Positions 1-5,208 of a DNA stretch of 11,184 nucleotides are shown here, one piece after another. Under the pieces are notes generated by a model that saw only the letters and a list, made by a program, of their open reading frames with translations, was not told the DNA's origin and made no database searches. Origin of the DNA: UBA1381 sp964399965 (lineage in GTDB: Bacteria > Bacillota > Clostridia > UBA1381). Within the stretch, counting starts at the first letter, position 1; each line of letters begins with the position of its first letter. The stretch lies in assembly GCA_964399965.1 (NCBI GenBank), contig CAYNRX010000049.1, positions 1 to 11,184 on the forward strand. Reading direction: 5' to 3'. The position numbers were made by a program, and so were the translations under genes.

Positions 1-1
1 T

Positions 2-13
2 CGTCAAAAATTG
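2..13 (-). repeat. 12-bp inverted repeat, left copy
   Basis: CGTCAAAAATTG here is the exact reverse complement of CAATTTTTGACG at 11169-11180. Both copies lie past the terminal hairpins of a gene (eda here, mutM at the other end), in the same sense relative to transcription of that gene. Confidence 0.5.
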
Positions 14-21
14 ATTGAAAT

Positions 22-40
22 TCGAGGGTTTCACCCTCGA
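22..40 (-). terminator. Hairpin downstream of eda, left edge
   Basis: An 8-bp perfect inverted repeat (TCGAGGGT / ACCCTCGA) with a 3-nt loop. Read on the minus strand it lies downstream of eda and is followed by a T-rich tail that includes TTTTT some 9-16 nt after the stem. This fits a second, backup intrinsic terminator, but the U-tract is not directly next to the stem, so efficiency is uncertain. It could equally be part of a dispersed palindromic intergenic element. Confidence 0.45.
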
Positions 41-61
41 GCTCCCCAGAATAATAAGGGA

Positions 62-95
62 ATAATTGGAAAACGCTGTCGCGTTTTCCAATTAT
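62..95 (-). terminator. Strong hairpin directly after eda
   Basis: A perfect 15-bp inverted repeat (ATAATTGGAAAACGC / GCGTTTTCCAATTAT) with a 4-nt loop starts about 16 nt past the eda stop codon. Its size and place suggest a transcription terminator or mRNA 3'-end stabiliser for eda. On the minus strand the stem is followed by TCCCTTATTATT, which is only modestly U-rich, so a Rho-independent role is likely but not certain. Confidence 0.55.
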
Positions 96-111
96 CTATT
101 ATAAATAAAAA

Positions 112-759
112 TTACTGACCTCTTGCCTCTTTGATCTTTGCAATAAACTCTTTTGCCGTAGCCGTGATAGCTGCATAATCGCCGGTTTTCGCGCCCTTTG
201 TCAGCGATGAACCTGCGCCTACTGCTACCGCACCGGCCTTGATCCACTTGTCAACATTGTTTACATCAACGCCGCCTGTAGGCATCAGTCTGGCCTGCGG
301 AAGCGGACCTCTTACGTCCTTGATGAAGTTGGGGCCTACGATATCGCCAGGGAATACCTTGCATATTTCCGCACCCGCTTCCATAGCGCGGATGATCTCC
401 GTAAAGGTCATCGTACCCGGCATATACGGTACTGCATAGCGGTTACAGAGCTTGGCGGCCTCTGCGTTGAAGCCGGGGCTTACGATAAAGTTAGCGCCTG
501 AAAGGATAGCCTGTCTTGCCGTTTCCGAATCAAGCACCGTACCTGCACCCAGAAGCATCTCGCCCTTGGTGTACTTAGCAGCCAGAGCCTCTATTACTTT
601 ATGTGCTCCCGGAACTGTGAATGTCAGCTCGATCGAGGGGCAGCCGCCCTCCAAGCAGGCGTCAGCGATCCTGATAGCCTCCTCTCCGGTGTTTGCACGG
701 ACAACGGCAACCAGGCCGGCGTCTGTCATTTTAGTCAACACTTTTTCTTTTTCCATCAT
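112..759 (-). CDS. eda: 2-keto-3-deoxy-6-phosphogluconate / 4-hydroxy-2-oxoglutarate aldolase (KDPG/KHG aldolase)
   Basis: Class I (Schiff-base) aldolase of the KDPG/KHG family, cytosolic. It cleaves KDPG to pyruvate and glyceraldehyde 3-phosphate, and members may also cleave 4-hydroxy-2-oxoglutarate. The 215 residues match the usual family length of a single TIM barrel. Visible family motifs: the catalytic Glu44 in IELTF, GAGTV (71-75), PGTMTFTE (114-121), the Schiff-base Lys134 in CKVFPGD, and TGGV (161-164) near the phosphate site. Where enterobacterial enzymes have TLRT, this one has TFTVPGA, a variant I recall as common in Bacillota. Two adjacent ATGs (759 and 756) could start the protein; GGAG lies 4 nt before the first and 7 nt before the second, so either is possible. 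It follows the DUF975 gene by 129 bp with its own promoter candidate. No kinase or dehydratase of a complete Entner-Doudoroff or hexuronate route is in the window, so the physiological substrate is open. Confidence 0.93.
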   Translation of the reverse strand: MMEKEKVLTKMTDAGLVAVVRANTGEEAIRIADACLEGGCPSIELTFTVPGAHKVIEALAAKYTKGEMLLGAGTVLDSETARQAILSGANFIVSPGFNAEAAKLCNRYAVPYMPGTMTFTEIIRAMEAGAEICKVFPGDIVGPNFIKDVRGPLPQARLMPTGGVDVNNVDKWIKAGAVAVGAGSSLTKGAKTGDYAAITATAKEFIAKIKEARGQ

Positions 760-781
760 ACTTCTCCTCTCTGTGGTCGGC

Positions 782-807
782 GTTTAAGAAAATCCTTTTC
801 CTAAAAC
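782..807. promoter_or_regulatory. Imperfect palindrome in the eda leader (possible operator)
   Basis: A 26-bp imperfect palindrome with halves GTTTAAGAAAA and TTTTCCTAAAAC around TCC. It sits just downstream of the proposed eda -10 box, about where transcription would begin, and before the ribosome binding site. This is the usual place for a repressor operator, though it could also simply be an AT-rich coincidence. The binding protein is unknown. Confidence 0.3.
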
Positions 808-809
808 CC

Positions 810-838
810 TTATTACATATTATTTTATCACAAGTCAA
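810..838 (-). promoter_or_regulatory. Candidate sigma-A promoter for eda
   Basis: On the minus strand TTGACT (833-838) is separated by 17 bp from TAATAA (810-815). The -35 is a five-of-six match to consensus; the -10 is weak. It lies in the AT-rich gap between the DUF975 gene and eda and is correctly placed to drive eda, leaving a leader of roughly 45 nt. Confidence 0.4.
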
Positions 839-888
839 GCTGTTTTGCAATATTTTTTGTGAAAATTTTGCATTGTTTTATATGTTTT

Positions 889-1659
889 TCATTCTATTTC
901 CGGCCCTTGCCCAAATTCAGACGGCTCTGCCCAGGAACGCGTTATCATGCCCTCTTTAAGCTGGAAATAAAGCTCGATAAACGTCGCCTCTACATACGGA
1001 TTCACGAACAGCACACCAATACCGAATGCCAATATTCCCAACATATTCCAGCCGATAAATGAAAGCTCCAGTATAAAGGCATTCATTTTATGTCCGTACA
1101 TCATATCACGGCTCAGCCGCAGGGCGTCCTTGTATTCTATATGCGGATTCTCCGCCAAGATGTAATCTACCATCAGGTATTCATAGCTTTTTACTATCCC
1201 GGGAATAATAAACACCAGCGTCCACAGGAAGATGTACAGATTCTTCATGAAGCTGACCTTTACCACATTCTTATACTGGCCGCGCTCAAAAACGCTTGTT
1301 ATATAGGAAAAATTCTTATCATCTCCACGCAGCCTTATAATGAACCGTTTGCAGCCCACAATAAGCGGAGAGAACAAGAAAATGCTTATCGCTATCCCTG
1401 CAAGCACCGCCACTAAAGCCATAATGCCCACCATCGCGATCCCCAGGATCACAGCCTCCGTCCCATATTCGCCAACCATCTGCGTATATGTCTGCTGTGT
1501 TTCACTTACATTATACGTCTGCACACTTACAGCTGAGCTGTTGGCTCCGCCGCCGATAACCGCCAATATCGTTGTCGCTAAAAATATATACCAATACCAT
1601 TTTTTCAATACCGCCTTGGCACGCGTTTTAAGCTCCGCCCTTTCCCAGATAACATTCAT
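889..1659 (-). CDS. DUF975 family integral membrane protein
   Basis: Polytopic membrane protein of the DUF975 family, whose function I do not know. The 256 residues begin with a basic amphipathic segment (WERAELKTRAKAVLKKWYW), then hydrophobic stretches near residues 20-38, 68-98 and 139-158 and a long one near 192-220. Family hallmarks are visible: a PGIVKSYEYLMVDYILAENP segment followed by A-x-RLSR-x-MM-x-GHK, then LSFIGWNMLGIL and VNPYVEATFIELY. An ATG at 1659 is chosen because AGGAGG lies 7 nt upstream of it; a GTG one codon earlier (1662) is the alternative. Either way the start overlaps the TGA stop of the fumarase-type gene upstream (TGATG), so the two are probably translationally coupled. 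DUF975 genes occur in many Bacillota contexts, so its link to the metabolic genes here may be only operonic. No clear terminator was found between it and eda. Confidence 0.85.
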   Translation of the reverse strand: MNVIWERAELKTRAKAVLKKWYWYIFLATTILAVIGGGANSSAVSVQTYNVSETQQTYTQMVGEYGTEAVILGIAMVGIMALVAVLAGIAISIFLFSPLIVGCKRFIIRLRGDDKNFSYITSVFERGQYKNVVKVSFMKNLYIFLWTLVFIIPGIVKSYEYLMVDYILAENPHIEYKDALRLSRDMMYGHKMNAFILELSFIGWNMLGILAFGIGVLFVNPYVEATFIELYFQLKEGMITRSWAEPSEFGQGPEIE

Positions 1660-2216
1660 CACGCGTCCTCCTCTCTGTACTCACGCTGGCCGCTTTCATA
1701 AAGATCATTGCCCCGGCAATCCATTAGTACCACGGCCGGAAAATCCTCCACCTCAAGCCTCCTTATAGCCTCAGTCCCCAGATCGTCATAGGCAACGACC
1801 TCTGCGCTTTTTATGCATTGGGCGATAAGCGCCCCCGCTCCGCCGATAGCTCCGAAGTACACACAGCCGTTGCGCTTTATCGCCTCAACGACTTCGCCAT
1901 TCCTGGCGCCTTTGCCTATCATCGCCCCCAGCCCGTTGTCAAGCAGCAGCGGCGTATATGCATCCATTCTTCCCGCCGTAGTAGGTCCGCAGGAGCCTAT
2001 AACGTCTCCCGGCTTAGCCGGGCAGGGGCCGGCGTAATATATCACCTGATCGCGAAGCTCTATCGGAAATCCTTCCCCGAGCGAATGCATCTGGGCCATA
2101 CGCGCGTGCGCCGCATCCCTGGCCGTGTATATCACGCCGGAAATAAGCACAGAATCGCCGGCCTTCAGCTTTTCCCTTTCCGCTCTTACAAGCGGTACAG
2201 TTATTCTTTTTTCCAT
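1659..2216 (-). CDS. Class I fumarase / L-tartrate dehydratase-type hydro-lyase, beta subunit
   Basis: Beta-subunit type of the Fe-S dependent hydro-lyases (Fumarase_C / TtdB family), which with an alpha subunit interconvert malate and fumarate or dehydrate tartrate. The 185-residue length is normal for the separate beta subunit. Motifs seen: YYAGPCPAKPGDVIGSCGPTT then AGRMD (residues 60-85), GAMIGKG (98-103), FGAIGGAGAL (121-130), and DLGTEAIRRLEVEDFPAVV (145-163) followed by a DCRGNDLY stretch. No obvious loss of conserved residues. Start: ATG at 2216 with a strong GGAGGAGG about 5 nt upstream; its A is shared with the TAA stop of the HAD gene (TAATG). The alpha subunit, which carries the 4Fe-4S cysteines, is usually directly upstream of beta but is not in this window; the HAD gene is there instead. 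Substrate cannot be told from the beta subunit alone. Confidence 0.88.
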   Translation of the reverse strand: MEKRITVPLVRAEREKLKAGDSVLISGVIYTARDAAHARMAQMHSLGEGFPIELRDQVIYYAGPCPAKPGDVIGSCGPTTAGRMDAYTPLLLDNGLGAMIGKGARNGEVVEAIKRNGCVYFGAIGGAGALIAQCIKSAEVVAYDDLGTEAIRRLEVEDFPAVVLMDCRGNDLYESGQREYREEDA

Positions 2217-3193
2217 TATTCCTCCTCCGGCAAAAGTCCCGGTATCTCCGGCAAATGCCTTACATCCTTTAATATATGATCCGCGCCGTTTTCACGGAAA
2301 AACCGTTCTGCCGCCGCGCCGCTTACACCGGTAAGCACAGCCGCAAAATCCGCGCCCATAGCCTTTGCGGCCAGCATATCCGCCCCGGCGTCACCGACTA
2401 CCAACGTATCGGGAAACGAAAACTTTCCCTCCGCCGCCTGCTTATCAGGGAAGTCTTTCCCCAACCGCGCTTTTATGAACATATAGGGATGAGGTTTGGT
2501 AAGATTTTTTTCCAGGCACCTCTCTGCCGCCTGCACATCGTTATATGTTATAAATGAATCCCGGTCAAAATATCTCAGTAATCCCCAGCTTTTGAGCGGA
2601 TAATATATCTCATCATACGGCCTGCCGGTGCCCACTCCCAGCCGGATACCGGCTTTATTCAGCCGTTTCAGCAGAACCATCAGCTCCTCTTCGGGCACCA
2701 ACGGCCGCTCCTCATTGAGAAGACCCGTCTTGCCGCTCCTTTGCGGCCTTTTGCTATAGTTTTTAAAAAACAACTCGTCGCCCAGGAACCATTCCTGGAA
2801 CCGTTCCTGCAGTTCTTTCCAGAAAGCGGAATTGCGCCCCCAGCTGCCGCCGAAACGCTTCTCCAGCTCCGCCGCCATTCGTCCGTATTCGTCCATGATA
2901 TTGCCAAAGCGTTCCGCCCTGCTGCATATCTTTTCAAAATCCTCAGTATCAAGAAGCTTTGCCAGACAAACGGTTACATAAGCCAGATCCCAGTTACTGT
3001 TTACGCCCTTGTTCTTGAGAACAGATATGAGCTTATCGCCGCAAAACACACGGTTGCGGACTTTGCGCACATCACAAGCCAGGGCCTCCTCCCCTTTGAG
3101 CGTCTCCCAAACAGTCATTGCCGCACTGTTCCAGTAGTTCTCCTCCGAGGTCACGACCCCGTCCATATCGAAAATTATCGTATTATACCTCAT
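2216..3193 (-). CDS. HAD-superfamily hydrolase with large cap domain
   Basis: Haloacid dehalogenase-like hydrolase, probably a phosphatase, 325 residues. All four core motifs are present: motif I FDMDGVV with nucleophile Asp9 and acid/base Asp11, motif II Thr189 in GVGTGRP, motif III Lys233 in TKPHP, and motif IV GDAGAD (267-272) with Mg-binding Asp268 and Asp272. An unusually long insert between motifs I and II (about residues 20-165) forms a mostly helical, charged C1-type cap that would set substrate choice; I do not recognise its specificity. The ATG at 3193 is preferred: it overlaps the hisB-like stop as ATGA and has GGGAG 5 nt upstream. An ATG four codons earlier (3205) also has a GGGAG at 6 nt and is possible. 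A longer reading frame to 3307 would intrude deep into the upstream gene and carries no HAD sequence. It sits directly after the HisB-like gene, so it may act on the same pathway; it is not visibly a HisN/HisB-N type histidinol phosphatase. Confidence 0.87.
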   Translation of the reverse strand: MRYNTIIFDMDGVVTSEENYWNSAAMTVWETLKGEEALACDVRKVRNRVFCGDKLISVLKNKGVNSNWDLAYVTVCLAKLLDTEDFEKICSRAERFGNIMDEYGRMAAELEKRFGGSWGRNSAFWKELQERFQEWFLGDELFFKNYSKRPQRSGKTGLLNEERPLVPEEELMVLLKRLNKAGIRLGVGTGRPYDEIYYPLKSWGLLRYFDRDSFITYNDVQAAERCLEKNLTKPHPYMFIKARLGKDFPDKQAAEGKFSFPDTLVVGDAGADMLAAKAMGADFAAVLTGVSGAAAERFFRENGADHILKDVRHLPEIPGLLPEEE

Positions 3194-3816
3194 CCTATCT
3201 CCCATTGGATACTCCCGGCCACGCCGCTCGTCATTCCTCGTCTGGCGGGATCCTTGTAAAGCGCGCGGTTCAGGGCTGAACCAAAGCTGCGGTATATGGC
3301 TTCCCATATATGGTGGCCATTACGGCCTTTCAAGAGATCGACATGCAGCGTACACTGCGCTCCCTGGGCGAAGCCCTCGAGGAACGTCTCCAGATCCTCA
3401 CTGTCCATACCCTCGACACGCTCAGCCGGAACACAGCCATGATAATCAAGATCAAAATACGCCCTGCTTTCAAAGCTGACGGCCGTTTCCGCCTTAGCCT
3501 CGTCAATTATCCCCACCGCATCGCCGAATCCGGTCACTCCTTCATCCTTCATGCGTCTTATGTACTCGGCGACCGCTTTTCCAAAAGCAATGCCCAGATC
3601 CTCGCATATAACGTGTGTAAGCACAAATCTATCCAGCTTAACATTCACCTCGGCATTAAAACCGCCTCTCCACACAATATGCTCTATCATATGGTTCAAA
3701 AAGGTGATAGTCGTATCTATCTTTTCCCGATAATCAGGTCTCACCGGCGAAAAATCCAATTTGACCGTCATTTCCGATTCCGTGGTCTTTCTCACGGCCG
3801 TTATAGTGTCGCTCAT
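3190..3816 (-). CDS. hisB: Divergent imidazoleglycerol-phosphate dehydratase (HisB-family) protein
   Basis: HisB-family dehydratase-like protein, 208 residues, close to the usual monofunctional length. Canonical HisB removes water from imidazole-glycerol phosphate using two Mn ions held by paired HHxxE motifs. Family features kept: RKTTES (9-14), FLNHM (39-43; usually FLDHM), the second metal motif GHHIWEA (167-173), and TLHVDLLKGRNGHH. Features lost: the first motif HHxxED is here HVICED (68-73), so one metal-ligand His is Val69; RHG is WRGG; GMTSGVAGSI replaces the GVPSTKGVL segment, removing a phosphate-contacting Lys. These comparisons are from memory of the family. Start at 3816 has AGGAGG 9 nt upstream. 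The TGA stop overlaps the HAD start (ATGA). The neighbour upstream is a similarly altered HisD-like gene; no other his genes are present. It may be a true but divergent HisB or, as I think more likely, a paralogue with another substrate; the gene symbol reflects family only. Confidence 0.8.
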   Translation of the reverse strand: MSDTITAVRKTTESEMTVKLDFSPVRPDYREKIDTTITFLNHMIEHIVWRGGFNAEVNVKLDRFVLTHVICEDLGIAFGKAVAEYIRRMKDEGVTGFGDAVGIIDEAKAETAVSFESRAYFDLDYHGCVPAERVEGMDSEDLETFLEGFAQGAQCTLHVDLLKGRNGHHIWEAIYRSFGSALNRALYKDPARRGMTSGVAGSIQWEIG

Positions 3817-3856
3817 TTTCCGTCCCCTCCTATTGTTTTGTTCCTACAGCACATAA

Positions 3857-3880
3857 ACCCGTGCTCAAAAGAACACGGGT
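3857..3880 (-). terminator. Hairpin between the hisD-like and hisB-like genes
   Basis: A 10-bp stem (ACCCGTGTTC / GAGCACGGGT on the minus strand, with one G-U pair) closing a TTTT loop, about 6 nt after the hisD-like stop. It is followed by TTATGT, a poor U-tract. This suggests partial termination, or an mRNA-processing or stability element setting the hisD:hisB ratio, rather than a full stop. The hisB-like gene has its own strong ribosome binding site 3' of it; no promoter was identified in the 70-bp gap. Confidence 0.5.
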
Positions 3881-3886
3881 CGTTTG

Positions 3887-5185
3887 TTACTTTCTCTCCT
3901 TTACCGCCAAGCCATGGGTGTCAAAGCCCTCTACCTTGGCAAAACGGTAGGCGTATTCCCTCACGTTCTCAAAGCCGGCCTTTGACGCATAACCGACCGA
4001 GGAACGCTTTAGAAAATCATTTACCGATACGCTTGAATAGGTCTTGGCAAATCCTCCCGTGGGCAGTATGGCGTTGGGCCCCAGCACGAAGTTGCAAAGC
4101 GTTACCGGCGTATAATCGCCCAGTAATATCTCGCCCGCATTCTTTATCTTCGGCAGCACATCAAACGGTTTTTCGGTCATTACCTCCATGTGCTCCGGGG
4201 CGTATTCATTGACAAAGTCTATCGACTCCTCCAACGAATCCGTCAGTATTACTCCGCCGTAGGTTGTAAGGTTAGTCTTTATAAACTCCGCCCTTTTTGC
4301 CGATATCTTCTCCAGCTGACGATTTACTATGGGGATCGCCTTTTCCACCAGCTCCGCCGAATGCGTTACCAAAAGCGCCGCCGAATCCGGGCCGTGTTCA
4401 GCCTCAATCATCCAGTCAAGAGCGACTTTTTCCGGATCGGCCTTTTCATCAGCCAAAACGATTATCTCGCTCGGCCCTGCCGGAAGACCAGCGTCTATGT
4501 AGCTTGCCAGGACGCGCTTAGCCGCCGTGGCATAGCTGTTGCCGGGACCGATTATCTTATGGCACTTAGGTATGGTCTCCGTCCCGTATGCAACGGCCGC
4601 TACCGCCTGTATGCCTCCTACCTTGTATATCTCGGTGATACCGATTATCTTAGCTGCGCACAGTATGGCATCGTCCACCTCGCCTTTTTCATTAGGCGGA
4701 GTTACTACTACGATCTTTGGCACCTTTGCCACCACCGCCGGAATGCCGAGCATACACAATACCGAGGGGAAGCTGCCCTTGCCATGCGGAACGTACAAGC
4801 ATACGTCAACGATAGGCGTAGTCTTTTCTCCGACCATCAGCCCCTCGTCCACCATAGTGAACCACATCTCCTCCGGCAGCTGCTTCTCATGGAAATCATA
4901 GATATTTTTATAGGCATATTCTATGGCTTCACGCGTCTTATCATCGCAGTTTTTGTATCCTGCTTCTATCTCCTCCGGAGTGACCTTCATGCTCTCTTTT
5001 GTGAGCTTTACGTGGTCAAATTTCTCCGTATATTCCAGTACCGCTTCATCTCCGCGCTTTCTTATGTCGTCGGATACCTCTTTTGCGATCTTCATCTGCT
5101 CTGTGATGTCCAGCTCTGCCCGGCGCATTATAAATTCGCGCTGCTCGTCTGTCATGTCGCTGTATTTATATATATTCGGTCTCAT
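3887..5185 (-). CDS. hisD: Histidinol dehydrogenase (HisD)-family dehydrogenase, active site altered
   Basis: HisD-family NAD-dependent, Zn-binding alcohol dehydrogenase, 432 residues, full family length. Canonical HisD oxidises histidinol to histidine in two steps. Family signatures: YVPHGKGSFPS (131-141; usually YVPGG), GGIQAVAAVAYGTETIP (190-206), IGPGN (212-216), AGPSEI (236-241), APEHME (329-334) with the catalytic Glu331-His332, and THGLAV near the C-terminus with Zn-ligand His424. Departures, by position relative to E. coli HisD from memory: Zn ligand Gln259 is Glu261 (EAEH for QAEH), Zn ligand Asp360 is Asn365 (CNF for GDY), and active-site His367 is Ala372 (GPNAILPT for GPNHVLPT). 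The fold and NAD chemistry are probably kept, but substrate recognition should differ. HisD-fold enzymes with non-histidinol substrates are known (e.g. sulfopropanediol dehydrogenase HpsN). The start at 5185 has AGGAGG 9 nt upstream. It begins 23 bp after dnaJ, so is likely co-transcribed with it. The symbol reflects family membership, not proven function. Confidence 0.85.
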   Translation of the reverse strand: MRPNIYKYSDMTDEQREFIMRRAELDITEQMKIAKEVSDDIRKRGDEAVLEYTEKFDHVKLTKESMKVTPEEIEAGYKNCDDKTREAIEYAYKNIYDFHEKQLPEEMWFTMVDEGLMVGEKTTPIVDVCLYVPHGKGSFPSVLCMLGIPAVVAKVPKIVVVTPPNEKGEVDDAILCAAKIIGITEIYKVGGIQAVAAVAYGTETIPKCHKIIGPGNSYATAAKRVLASYIDAGLPAGPSEIIVLADEKADPEKVALDWMIEAEHGPDSAALLVTHSAELVEKAIPIVNRQLEKISAKRAEFIKTNLTTYGGVILTDSLEESIDFVNEYAPEHMEVMTEKPFDVLPKIKNAGEILLGDYTPVTLCNFVLGPNAILPTGGFAKTYSSVSVNDFLKRSSVGYASKAGFENVREYAYRFAKVEGFDTHGLAVKERK

Positions 5186-5208
5186 CCGGTTTATCCTCCT
5201 GCTGTCTG

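Noticed and set aside
843..880. Possible hairpin after the DUF975 gene (TGCAAAAT / ATATTGCA)
   Set aside because: AT-only weak stem with a mismatch and long loop; not convincing as a terminator.
3194..3307. N-terminal extension of the HAD gene to 3307
   Set aside because: Would overlap the hisB-like gene by 118 bp; the HAD domain begins right after the ATGs at 3193/3205, both with good ribosome binding sites.
3310..4212. 300-residue open frame on the plus strand opposite the hisB-like and hisD-like genes
   Set aside because: Antisense to two well-supported genes, low-complexity basic sequence, no family resemblance.
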